The position numbers were made by a program, and so were the translations under genes. DNA of 32,453 nucleotides from Pirellulales bacterium. GTDB taxonomy: Bacteria > Planctomycetota > Planctomycetia > Pirellulales > JADZDJ01. The number at the start of each line of letters is the position of its first letter. Within the stretch, counting starts at the first letter, position 1. Below, one piece after another: positions 1 through 7,901 of the stretch. The notes beneath the pieces were generated by a model. The model was not told where the DNA came from, ran no database searches, and was given only the letters and a program-made list of their open reading frames with translations. Location: contig JADZDJ010000126.1 in the NCBI GenBank assembly GCA_020851115.1, positions 1 to 32,453 of the forward strand, written 5' to 3'.

Positions 1-239
1 ACTTGCGAGCCATTCCTGACCACTCCCCCCACCCCAAATGAAAATGCAACGTGACAAACCGCCAAGCTAGCGCATCCGCACGTTATTTTCCAGGCCAATT
101 GGAGGTAAGCGGACAGACTCCTAGCTTGCATGGGGAAGCTCCGGGCGAACAGGTGAGACTGTGCCCAAACAACTTCCCAAGACTCGGAAGAATAATCCAG
201 TCCAGTAGCCAAGGGAAAAGCAATTATTGCGGAGCTGCT
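1..239. other. Gene-free left edge
   Basis: Nothing convincing was found here. A 71-codon plus-strand frame (51-266) has an unbiased composition and runs into the 3' end of cysK on the other strand, so I do not call it. No terminator hairpin with a T-run is visible after the cysK stop. Confidence 0.5.
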
Positions 240-1202
240 TTACTCTGGAAACAGCTTTGTCGATAAGTATCGCTCACCGAGATCTGGCAGAACGACGACA
301 ATTAGCTTGCCGCTGTTCTCTGCTTTGCGGGCCACTTGCAAGGCGGCCCAGGCGGCAGCGCCAGAGCTAATGCCGCACATTAGTCCTTCGAGCTTGGCCA
401 GTTGGCGGGCGGTATCCATGGCATCTTCATCTTGAACCAGGACAACATCGTCGACGATATCCAAGTTCAACACCTCGGGGATGAAACCGGCGCCCAGGCC
501 CTGGATTGTGTGGCGGCCGGGCTTCAACGGTTCGCCGTTGCGGCGCTGCGTAATGACGGGGCTATTCGTCGGCTCAACGGCGATCATTCTCACGCTCGGC
601 TTTTTCTTTTTCAACACTTCGCCAACGCCGGTGATCGTGCCGCCGGTGCCCACGCCGCTGACGACGATATCGACTTGGCCGTCTGTATCCTTCCAAATCT
701 CTTCGGCGGTTGTCTTGCGATGGACTTCGGGGTTCGCTGGATTGCTGAACTGTTGCGGCATGAAATAGTTTTTATTCTGAGCGATCAATTCTTCGGCCTT
801 CTTCATCGCGCCAGGCATGCCTTCGGCCGCGGGCGTGAGCACCAATTCGGCGCCGAGCGCTTTGAGCATCCGGCGTCGTTCGAGGCTCATGCTCTCGGGC
901 ATCGTCACGGTCAAGCGATAACCGCGTGCGGCGCAAACAAAGGCCAAACCGATGCCCGTATTGCCACTGGTCGGTTCAATAATCACGGTATTTTCGTTAA
1001 TCCGGCCCTCGCGCTCGGCGGCGTCGATCATCGCCCGGGCAATGCGGTCTTTCACGCTCCAGAGCGGATTGAGGTTCTCCATCTTGGCGGCCACGGTGGC
1101 GACGCAGCCCTCGGTCAGGCGGCGCAAGCGGACTAGCGGTGTGTTGCCAACACAACGAGTGATTTCATTCTTAATTCCAGCAGGGGCAGTGGCAGTGGCC
1201 AT
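240..1202 (-). CDS. cysK: Cysteine synthase (O-acetylserine sulfhydrylase), PLP-dependent
   Basis: This cytoplasmic enzyme makes L-cysteine from O-acetylserine and sulfide, the last step of assimilatory cysteine synthesis. The 320-residue protein has the usual family length. The PLP-binding lysine is K51 in [11 protein letters not shown], where NPxxSVKDR is the family signature. The substrate loop PTSGNTG lies at 78-84, the phosphate-binding GTGGT at 185-189, and GISSGAA is near the C-terminus. I chose the ATG at 1202 because a GAAAGAGG Shine-Dalgarno lies just upstream and family homology begins soon after. A longer frame to 1253 adds 17 residues that look like leader. It is divergent from the cation transporter, with a sigma70-like promoter 60-90 bases upstream. 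A cystathionine beta-synthase-like role cannot be fully excluded, but length and motifs fit CysK best. Confidence 0.93.
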   Translation of the reverse strand: MATATAPAGIKNEITRCVGNTPLVRLRRLTEGCVATVAAKMENLNPLWSVKDRIARAMIDAAEREGRINENTVIIEPTSGNTGIGLAFVCAARGYRLTVTMPESMSLERRRMLKALGAELVLTPAAEGMPGAMKKAEELIAQNKNYFMPQQFSNPANPEVHRKTTAEEIWKDTDGQVDIVVSGVGTGGTITGVGEVLKKKKPSVRMIAVEPTNSPVITQRRNGEPLKPGRHTIQGLGAGFIPEVLNLDIVDDVVLVQDEDAMDTARQLAKLEGLMCGISSGAAAWAALQVARKAENSGKLIVVVLPDLGERYLSTKLFPE

Positions 1203-1263
1203 GATCGAACCTCTTTCTAATTGAATCGACGGGAGGGTAAATTGTCCCAACAAATCTTGCCGG

Positions 1264-1293
1264 ATTATAAAGAGCGGTGAAAACAGCGGTCAA
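1264..1293 (-). promoter_or_regulatory. Sigma70-like promoter of cysK
   Basis: Read on the minus strand, TTGACC (complement of 1288-1293) and TATAAT (complement of 1264-1269) are separated by 18 bases. The -10 is a perfect consensus and the -35 matches 5 of 6. The predicted transcript start leaves a leader of about 55 bases before the cysK ATG. No riboswitch-like fold was recognised in that leader. Confidence 0.65.
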
Positions 1294-1371
1294 CGCCAGC
1301 GCTTGTTATCTTTCGCAGGAACGGTACAGTTTCTTGCCTTCAAACTCACCGACGCATTCCGTTGAATTGCC

Positions 1372-2310
1372 ATGACTCCATCCGCTCCATCCGCTCGATC
1401 GCTGTACGAACAAGCTACTCGTGCCGCTTGGGTGGGACTGCTGGCCAATCTGGGCCTCGGAGTCGTCAAGCTTGTTGGCGGACTCGTCGGGAATTCGTTT
1501 GCATTGGTTTCCGATGCTGTCAATTCGTTGGGCGATACTTTCACCTCGGCCGTGGTGCTCTTTGCGCTGAAAGTTGCGCAAAAGCCGCCGGATGAAGAGC
1601 ATCCTTACGGCCACACTCGAGCCGAGGCAATTGCGGGAACCAATGTGGCGCTACTGGTGATCGGATCGGCGCTGGCCATCGGCTGGGAAGCATTGCAGCG
1701 AATCGGCTCGGCTGAGCCGGCGCCGCAGCGCTGGACCTTATGGATCGCAGGAGCCAATGCAATCATTAAAGAAGGGCTGTTTCAATACAAACGTCGAGTG
1801 GCGGCTCGTACCGGATCGCGGGCGATGATCGCGCACGCTTGGGACCATCGCGCCGATGCGCTTTGCTCGCTGGCCGTGCTGATCGGCTTGGCGGCGGTGA
1901 GATTCGGCGGTGAACAATTCCACTGGGCCGACAGCGCTGCTGCGCTGGTGGTCGTAGCGACTGTTCTCATCTCCGCGGGCATGGTTTTTCGCAAGTCAGC
2001 CAGCGAACTGATGGATTCGCAGGCTTCCAGCGAGTTCGTGGAAAAAGTTCGCTCGATCGCCGCAAGCATTCCCGGCGTGACTGGCGTGGAAAAACTTTGG
2101 TGCCGCAAATCGGGACTGGAATATTTTGTCGATATTCACATCGAAGTGCCGCCGACGATGACTGTGGCCGACGGGCACGAAATTGGACACGACGTTAAGC
2201 GCCAACTCCAGTCCCAGATACCCACGCTGCGCGATGTGCTGGTCCATTTAGAGCCGTGCCCCAAGGACCACAACTGCCAACAGCCATCATCGAGCAGTGG
2301 GTCCAATTGA
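1372..2310 (+). CDS. Cation diffusion facilitator (CDF) family transporter
   Basis: This inner-membrane antiporter of 312 residues exports divalent metal ions. It shows the CDF plan: a first hydrophobic helix (about 19-39), TM2 with SDAVNSLGD (47-55), the HPYGH loop (77-81), TM3 around 90-108, TM5 with DHRAD (158-162), TM6 (about 187-206), and a C-terminal cytoplasmic ferredoxin-like domain (about 220-296). The tail is Cys/His-containing (EPCPKDHNCQ). By position, the transport site would be N51/D55 in TM2 and D158/D162 in TM5. Asn and Asp replace the His common in zinc-type CDFs, so manganese or another metal is possible. Substrate is not provable from sequence. No clear Shine-Dalgarno precedes the ATG. 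Confidence 0.88.
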   Translation: MTPSAPSARSLYEQATRAAWVGLLANLGLGVVKLVGGLVGNSFALVSDAVNSLGDTFTSAVVLFALKVAQKPPDEEHPYGHTRAEAIAGTNVALLVIGSALAIGWEALQRIGSAEPAPQRWTLWIAGANAIIKEGLFQYKRRVAARTGSRAMIAHAWDHRADALCSLAVLIGLAAVRFGGEQFHWADSAAALVVVATVLISAGMVFRKSASELMDSQASSEFVEKVRSIAASIPGVTGVEKLWCRKSGLEYFVDIHIEVPPTMTVADGHEIGHDVKRQLQSQIPTLRDVLVHLEPCPKDHNCQQPSSSSGSN

Positions 2311-2514
2311 TCGCCAAATTTTAGACCTGCTCGATCCGCAAAAGGAATCTGCTCTCGGAACGGGCAGGCTTCATTAAACGGACCACCTCCCGTAGTTGCT
2401 GAAATGGCGTTGGCATTCGCTCGGATTGCAGGCTATGGTGTCCATGGATCGCTTGTTGCGAATGCTAATTATCCCAACTTGCCTACCACACACCGTCTAC
2501 CGCCTACCTTTCCC

Positions 2515-3390
2515 ATGACTTGGCACGAACGTTGGCTCGTCATTACGAGACTCTCAAGAAAACTGTTTCCGTGGTTTGTGGGCGTTAGTGCCTATTGCGT
2601 TGCCATTGGGTTAATCGTCGATACGTTTCAGCACTGGCATGTCGATTGGGGCACGGAAGCGGCTGTGGTAAATGGCGTTATACTCGGTGTGCTGATGGGC
2701 TTGCGGAACCGCGCCGCCTACGACCGCTGGTGGGAAGGCCGGCGGCTGTGGGGACAACTGATCAACGACAGCCGCAATTTAGCCTGGAAGGTCCAAAGCT
2801 ATGTACCGACCGAAGAGATCGCGGCCGCGAAGATTCCGCAGTTAATCACCGGTTTTGCCGATGCCCTGAAAGGCCATCTACGGAATGGAAGTCAATTGCA
2901 AGAGGTGGCCGGCTTTGAGCATGAGCTGGACCAACCGCGGCATGTGCCTTCCTATCTCGCGGGCCGCATCGTCGGCGTCATTGCCTGCTGGCAGCAGGAA
3001 GGAATCATCGATCCACGCACGATGCAGGCGATGGATGTCCATTCACGGTCGCTACTCGACATTTGCGGTAGCTGCGAGCGGATTCGCTACACGCTAATTT
3101 CCATTTCCTATCGCACCTTGCTGCGAATGGGAATTGCCCTGAACATTCTCGCCGCGCCCTGGTTCATTACGCTGGAACTGGGTAATTGGAGCATTCCAGT
3201 GCTGATCGTGGTCTGCTTCTTTCTCGTCGGCGTTGAGGTGATCGATACAGATGTGGAAGAACCCTTTGGCGAAGACCTCGACGATCTGCCGCTGTCAAGA
3301 TACTGCCGCACGATTCGCGAGTCCGTGGACGAGATTTTCCGCACGGCACTGCCAAAATCGGCGGCGACGAACACGTCGTCGTGTCGCTGA
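2515..3390 (+). CDS. Bestrophin-like (UPF0187/YneE family) membrane channel protein
   Basis: This is a 291-residue predicted inner-membrane protein of the bacterial bestrophin family, whose members form pentameric ion channels. Recognisable pieces are the early segment RLSRKLFPWFVGVSAYC with TM1 (about 17-35), a second hydrophobic segment followed by LMGLRNRAAYDRWWEGRRLWG (the family signature NxAYxRWWEGRxxWG), a paired TM region near ILAAPWFITLELG, and an acidic motif, EEPFGEDLDDLPL, near the C-terminus. That acidic stretch is typical of the family (nDpFGxdxNDLPL). I chose the ATG at 2515 (MTWHERW). An upstream in-frame ATG at 2404 adds 37 residues of low plausibility that overlap repeat-like intergenic sequence. 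The ion transported is unknown. Confidence 0.85.
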   Translation: MTWHERWLVITRLSRKLFPWFVGVSAYCVAIGLIVDTFQHWHVDWGTEAAVVNGVILGVLMGLRNRAAYDRWWEGRRLWGQLINDSRNLAWKVQSYVPTEEIAAAKIPQLITGFADALKGHLRNGSQLQEVAGFEHELDQPRHVPSYLAGRIVGVIACWQQEGIIDPRTMQAMDVHSRSLLDICGSCERIRYTLISISYRTLLRMGIALNILAAPWFITLELGNWSIPVLIVVCFFLVGVEVIDTDVEEPFGEDLDDLPLSRYCRTIRESVDEIFRTALPKSAATNTSSCR

Positions 3391-3414
3391 AATCTCAAAT
3401 ACCCCATCGCGTCG

Positions 3415-4011
3415 CTAGTTGCGGTACTGCAGCAGCCGCACTCGATACCGCAAGTCGTGAACGCTTTGTTGCAATTGCATCAATTCCCAGCGGGCAATTT
3501 CCAAAGGATCGGCGTCGTCGAGCAGTTTAGCGACCGCTATCTGGGCTTTCGCCATTTCAACTTCGGCCTCGCGCCGCTCAACTTCCCCCGCGCTGACCGC
3601 GCCGGGGGCTCGGGCATTGACGAGGCCAGCTTTTCGCAAGCTATCTTCGGCATACGTCAGCGCTTCTTTTGCGGCCAGCACATAGGGGTTTTCCCCCTCG
3701 GGCTTGGTTCCCAGCATCGTCTGCAATCGCGCTGAATCGATGGCCACGTCGTTCTGCAAGCCGCGAATGATAAAGCCAGGAATCGTTCCCGGAATCTTGC
3801 TATCGGCTTCTATCGCTTTCGCCAAGTCTGCCCGCGCCACCTTGAGGATCGCTTGGGCGTAGTGGATCTTCGCTTGCCTTAACTCCTCGGCCTTGTCGGC
3901 CGGAATGGTCTGCGCCTTGTCTTGTCCCGTTGCGCAATTCACCTGAGTGTTCCAGGCCGCGGCCGCTCCGAGCAGCGCTACGCAACATGCCAATCCGATT
4001 CTTGTATTCAT
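3415..4011 (-). CDS. Secreted helical protein of unknown function
   Basis: I do not recognise the family. The 198-residue protein begins with a signal peptide (MNTRIGLACCVALLGAAAAW, probable cleavage near residue 27). The mature part is mostly charged and alpha-helical, rich in A, E, K, R and L. A helical hairpin is likely: residues about 40-70, then a proline/glycine-containing turn region, then about 130-195 ending in a Gln/Arg-rich helix. It resembles the coiled-coil hairpin of HlyD-type adaptors without their lipoyl domains. A GGGAG Shine-Dalgarno lies 8 bases before the ATG. It follows the PqqD-M50-HlyD gene on the same strand after a 464-base gap, so it may belong to the same functional cluster but is probably transcribed separately. 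It faces the bestrophin-like gene tail to tail, 24 bases away. Confidence 0.7.
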   Translation of the reverse strand: MNTRIGLACCVALLGAAAAWNTQVNCATGQDKAQTIPADKAEELRQAKIHYAQAILKVARADLAKAIEADSKIPGTIPGFIIRGLQNDVAIDSARLQTMLGTKPEGENPYVLAAKEALTYAEDSLRKAGLVNARAPGAVSAGEVERREAEVEMAKAQIAVAKLLDDADPLEIARWELMQLQQSVHDLRYRVRLLQYRN

Positions 4012-4475
4012 ATTTGCTCCCCGTGTCGCGACGTCGATTGTGTTGGTCGATGTCGCCGGTAAATCCGGTTTGACCGGCGCGACCTGCCGCTACTGCAATC
4101 GTAGCACAAGGTTTGCGCCCTGTCGCCAGTCGGCAGAAGCGCCGACCACATTTTCAAGAATCGCGAAACCCGGAAACCCTCCGTCTGGACACAATTGGGG
4201 CGGGAAACGCCTGAAGATAAGCCCCGCTCCATTCGTGATTGAATCGCAGGACCGTCATTTTGCCTGTGCATTTTAAGGAGCCGCACATTCAGTGCAATCG
4301 CAATGGTTTAGCCAGCAAAGGCCATCAATCGCTGGAGCCATCGCCCACGAGCAGCTCCGGAAAATGCCAGCCACTGACTCGACACTGCTCGCTCAGTCCC
4401 GTGGCTGTCAATCGCTTTTTGCTTCAATGATGGAAGAAAGTGGAACACCGCCGAGGAGATTTGGGGCTACGGAGA
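4012..4475. other. Gene-free stretch with a repeated motif
   Basis: These 464 bases hold no convincing gene. The reading frames present are short and unbiased. The one notable element is the 19-base motif at 4181-4199, which recurs at the right end of the window (32367-32385). The promoter of the secreted helical protein probably lies in the left part of this stretch, but no clear -35/-10 pair was found. Confidence 0.45.
4181..4199. repeat. Copy 1 of the CCGTCTGGAYACAATTGGG motif
   Basis: This intergenic 19-mer matches 32367-32385 at 18 of 19 positions (C/T difference at the tenth base). Both copies are followed by a G-rich stretch. It may be a regulatory or promoter element. Function is unknown. 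Confidence 0.45.
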
Positions 4476-6713
4476 TTACAACCTGAAGTGGAATGTCTGT
4501 TTTAGGAATCGCCACAATCTCCAGCCAAGCGAGTGCTTGCCGGCGTCGATGCGGGCTTCGCCTTTCAGGCCGACCAAGAGCATGCCATCGGGATCGTCGA
4601 GCGGCACTTCAACCTGGTAATAGGTGCTGGCCGGACGCTGCACGCCGGAAGGATCGGTTTTAGTCGCCAACGAGCCGCCCCCTTCGTTGCTCAGGTGGCG
4701 CGGGGCAACTTTCATCTCTTCCGGCGCGATGGCGGATACCACTCCCTCGAGTTTTTCACCGGGCATTTCCTCGAGCATCATTTCGACGCGCTGGCCTGCG
4801 CGGATCATTTCGATTTCGGCCTGATCGACGACGAGAATCGCATCGAACTTCCTGGGATCGCCAATTTGGCAAAACATCGTGCCGGGAGAAAGTGTGCTAT
4901 TCAGATTTCGTTTTTCCAGCGGCGTGCCGTGCCACTTGGACAGTCGCCCATCAGGCGAGGGCTTCTCTGGTGCTGCGGGTGGCGGGATAATAACTCCATC
5001 GCGCCCGGCAATCAGTGTTAGCCTTTGCATATCTTCCTGCAACTCGACCAGTTGCTCCTCGACTGTTTGTCGCGATTTTTCGACCAGTCCGATCTCAAAT
5101 TCGGCATTGGGATCTAATTGCCGCCGATCGCGCAACATTTTCAGCCGAACTAAATCCTGTTCCAATTGACCTTTGAGTTCGGCCTCTTTGAGTTCCAAGT
5201 CGATGCTGCGCAGTTGCGCCAATTGCATGCCCGCCGTGACTTTTTGGCCGGCTTCGACGGAAACCGCAGTCAGCTCTCCTTCGACGTCCTTGACATAGAC
5301 ATGCTCTGCCCGATGCGGCTGGATTTCAAAGGCGCTATACACGCGGTACGGAAACGGAAAGAACACGATCACTCCGATTGCGGCGCAGACGAGCGCCAGC
5401 GTGGCAAACATGCGCGGCTTTTTCACTTGATCGGTCCTCCCCGGCACATAAAAGAATTTTCCCATTTTCCACAGCGGCCGCACGACCAGGCCGACCAACG
5501 ACATGGCGGCGATCATCTGTCCGATGATTTCCAATCGATGGGGCTTAAAAACTTTGTAAAGGAAAAACAAGATTGAAAATACAACTACCCAACTGTAGAT
5601 CGAGGCCGCCACGGAATAAACAGCGAACATCATCTGGTTCCGCTTTGGCAAGAACGGATCATCCTGCTGCTCCAGTCCCAGGCACCAACTGCCGAGCTTT
5701 CGCGTGAGAATCGTCGTGGCCTTCTGCCGCAGGTTAGGAATCTCCAGCAGGTCTGACAAAATGTAATAGCCGTCATAACGCAATAGCGGGTTGCCGTTGA
5801 ACACCACGGTGCTGACTGAGCAGACGAATATGGTGCTCAGCGCCACGTTGTTGAGCAGCCCCGGCTGACTAAACCACCAGATGAATGTGGCGATCGATGC
5901 CAGAAAAATCTCGACGTACATTCCGGCAGCGCCGATAAAGGCTCGGTGCCATTTGTTGGGCAGCATCCAAGAATCCGACACGTTGCAGTACAAGCAAGGC
6001 GTGAGCACCAGCACCATGACGCCCATTTCGTGGCATTCGCCGCCGAAGTGTTTGCACGACAAGCCGTGACCGAACTCATGCAGAACCTTGGTAATGCCCA
6101 TGGCCGCGGCTAAAACAAACCAGTTCTCCGGTCCAAAGAACTTATGGAACGACGGCAGCTTTTGTTGAAACGTATCGAACTGCACCATCACCAGCGACAG
6201 GGCCGATAGAAATGTCAGCAGCCAGAGGATGAACGCCGGCCTGGTAAAGATCCAGCCGAACTTGGGATTCAGCCAATTGAGGATTCGCTCGGGGTCGATT
6301 CCTTTAAAGCGGATCGCCAAGATATTCGATAGCGCTCCGAGAATCTCTTTCTTCTTTCGTTCCCAGCGACGATTCAATAGCTGCTTGCCTTGCCCTGGCA
6401 TGGCGGCAATCACCAGTCCGCTCTGGTGCAACATGCCGATCAGCCGGCCCAGTTCCTCAAGCGTGATTTTTTGCGGCGCGAATTGTTTTTCAAATCGATT
6501 CCGCAATTCGTCGAGACTGCTTTGGCCGTCGAGCCAATTGAGTAGGGCAAACTCTTCCTCTTGGAAGCGGAAATAGTTCAGGCCGACAGGATCTTTGATG
6601 ATCCAGTACTGCCGCCCTTGATAGCGTTGCTTGGTCACCTCCAAATCGGGCCGTACGCGCACCGACAACGGCCTGGCGGCGCTGGATACGAGACTGTCGG
6701 CAAGGGTGGCCAT
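4476..6713 (-). CDS. PqqD-like / M50 metallopeptidase / HlyD-like adaptor hybrid membrane protein
   Basis: This 745-residue multidomain inner-membrane protein has three parts. Residues about 25-105 resemble a PqqD/peptide-chaperone winged helix (YWIIKDPVGLNYFRF, SLDELRNRFEKQ). Residues about 155-460 form a polytopic M50 (site-2-protease-like) domain with HEFGH at 212-216, further helices, and NPLLRYDGYYILSD (308-321), whose D314 would be the third zinc ligand. After another TM around 435-455 comes a periplasmic lipoyl/HlyD-like domain with a coiled coil (about 470-745). This architecture is known as 'putative peptide zinc metalloprotease' or HlyD-M50. Its substrate is unknown; a role in peptide processing or export is inference. 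It is transcribed after the separate HlyD-like gene (79-base gap). No Shine-Dalgarno is visible at the ATG. Confidence 0.88.
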   Translation of the reverse strand: MATLADSLVSSAARPLSVRVRPDLEVTKQRYQGRQYWIIKDPVGLNYFRFQEEEFALLNWLDGQSSLDELRNRFEKQFAPQKITLEELGRLIGMLHQSGLVIAAMPGQGKQLLNRRWERKKKEILGALSNILAIRFKGIDPERILNWLNPKFGWIFTRPAFILWLLTFLSALSLVMVQFDTFQQKLPSFHKFFGPENWFVLAAAMGITKVLHEFGHGLSCKHFGGECHEMGVMVLVLTPCLYCNVSDSWMLPNKWHRAFIGAAGMYVEIFLASIATFIWWFSQPGLLNNVALSTIFVCSVSTVVFNGNPLLRYDGYYILSDLLEIPNLRQKATTILTRKLGSWCLGLEQQDDPFLPKRNQMMFAVYSVAASIYSWVVVFSILFFLYKVFKPHRLEIIGQMIAAMSLVGLVVRPLWKMGKFFYVPGRTDQVKKPRMFATLALVCAAIGVIVFFPFPYRVYSAFEIQPHRAEHVYVKDVEGELTAVSVEAGQKVTAGMQLAQLRSIDLELKEAELKGQLEQDLVRLKMLRDRRQLDPNAEFEIGLVEKSRQTVEEQLVELQEDMQRLTLIAGRDGVIIPPPAAPEKPSPDGRLSKWHGTPLEKRNLNSTLSPGTMFCQIGDPRKFDAILVVDQAEIEMIRAGQRVEMMLEEMPGEKLEGVVSAIAPEEMKVAPRHLSNEGGGSLATKTDPSGVQRPASTYYQVEVPLDDPDGMLLVGLKGEARIDAGKHSLGWRLWRFLKQTFHFRL

Positions 6714-6792
6714 GAAGGGAGGTAGGCGATAAATGGTAGTTAGTCAGCGGAGAATTGTTGCCCGATTACCGCAAACTGCCTACCGCGCATCA

Positions 6793-7695
6793 TTAGCGAA
6801 GTTGAATCGTCATCGTGGGTTTCATGCCGATGCCGGGGCGCAGCAGCCAGTGTCCGCCATTGTCTTGGCGATTATCGATTTCGGCATGCACGCGCTGGCC
6901 TGTCGCAGTGACTTCGGGGTCGACAAAGACGATGTTGCCCGTGAATGTCGCTTTCTGGCCGCCGACCAGTTCGACTTCGACGACCACGGGCCGATCGATC
7001 AATTGACCTGGACTGGCGTCTTTGTGATCGACGTAGCCATCGACGCGAAGCCGATCCATGCGGATGATGCGAAAGACCGTATCGCCGGGTTTGACCCACT
7101 CGCCGAGGCTGGGCTTCACTTGCTGCACGACGCCGTCGATGGGGGAGGTAATCTTGCGCCGTTGGATGCCGACATCGGCCGCTTCGGCTTCCGCCAGCTT
7201 GGCGTCGGCGGTGAAGCTATTCACGATCTGCTCGTTTTTCGCTTGTTGAATGGCATACAGCGCGCGTTTCCATTGAAACTTCTTCTGCTCCATTTCGACT
7301 TGGCTGACTGCGCCGGGAGTTTTCTGGTTCGCTTCATCCGAATGACGATAATCGTATTCGGCCACCTTTGCCGCGGCATCCGCATGCAAAATATCGATAT
7401 CGCTGTCGGCCTTTTGTTTGGCGGCGCGATGCTCGGCAATGGCGACTTGCTTTTGCTTTTGAGCTTGGGCGTCATCAATCGTTGCCAGCAGGTCGCCCGT
7501 GCGCACATGAATTCCTTCGCGAACGTTGATCGTCGTAATCCGTCCGGCCTCTTCGGCGGGAACTTGCGCTTGACCGGTGATCGAAACCGGCTGCACGCGG
7601 CAGTCAGGAACGATCAGCGTGTCCGAGTTGGGCTGCGCATGGGCCGCGGAAACGACGCCAAGGAACAGGACCAACATCGAAAATCGAGTTTTCAT
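6793..7695 (-). CDS. Periplasmic HlyD-family (membrane fusion/adaptor) protein
   Basis: The 300-residue exported protein has a classical signal peptide (MKTRFSMLVLFLGVVSAAHA, cleavage after residue 20). It then shows the adaptor plan: first half of the lipoyl domain (AGRITTINVREGIHVRTGDLLATIDD), a long coiled-coil hairpin rich in K, A, Q and E (about 75-175), the second lipoyl half (RRKITSPIDGVVQQVKPSLGEWVKPGDTV, an ASPIDGxV-like motif), and a beta-barrel with a GIGMKPTMTIQLR tail. I chose the ATG at 7695 because GGGAGA lies 5-10 bases upstream and the signal peptide starts there; a longer frame to 7728 lacks this. It sits between the two membrane-anchored adaptor hybrids and is probably co-transcribed with the M50 hybrid downstream. 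No TM beyond the signal peptide is seen, so it would work as a soluble periplasmic partner. Confidence 0.87.
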   Translation of the reverse strand: MKTRFSMLVLFLGVVSAAHAQPNSDTLIVPDCRVQPVSITGQAQVPAEEAGRITTINVREGIHVRTGDLLATIDDAQAQKQKQVAIAEHRAAKQKADSDIDILHADAAAKVAEYDYRHSDEANQKTPGAVSQVEMEQKKFQWKRALYAIQQAKNEQIVNSFTADAKLAEAEAADVGIQRRKITSPIDGVVQQVKPSLGEWVKPGDTVFRIIRMDRLRVDGYVDHKDASPGQLIDRPVVVEVELVGGQKATFTGNIVFVDPEVTATGQRVHAEIDNRQDNGGHWLLRPGIGMKPTMTIQLR

Positions 7696-7748
7696 CGTTG
7701 TCTCCCAAAGTATTCCCGCCGCGGCCACGCCGCGATATTTACGCGGCG

Positions 7749-7768
7749 GCCGCCTAACGGCGGCTTTT
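7749..7768 (+). terminator. GC-rich hairpin with T-run (doubtful terminator)
   Basis: GCCGCC-TAAC-GGCGGC is followed by TTTT on the plus strand. Genes on both sides lie on the minus strand, where the T-run would precede the hairpin, so a terminator role for them is unlikely. It may instead be a 5' leader hairpin of the HlyD-like gene. Confidence 0.2.
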
Positions 7769-7901
7769 CAACGTCGAGCGGAAACTGAATTGCAGCATCG
7801 CTCGGTCATTCTTGATGCCGCATGGCTTGCGGCACACACTAGTTTCGGCTTGGCAATCGCCTTTTTACCAATTGCAACAGCCTTCATGGATCATTCGCTG
7901 A

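Noticed and set aside
51-266. A 71-codon frame at the left edge
   Set aside because: No Shine-Dalgarno, no hydrophobic or conserved segment, and it runs into the cysK 3' end.
402-1136. A 244-codon plus-strand frame opposite cysK
   Set aside because: It lies wholly antisense to a well-supported enzyme, has no recognisable domain and follows the third-base GC bias of the real gene.
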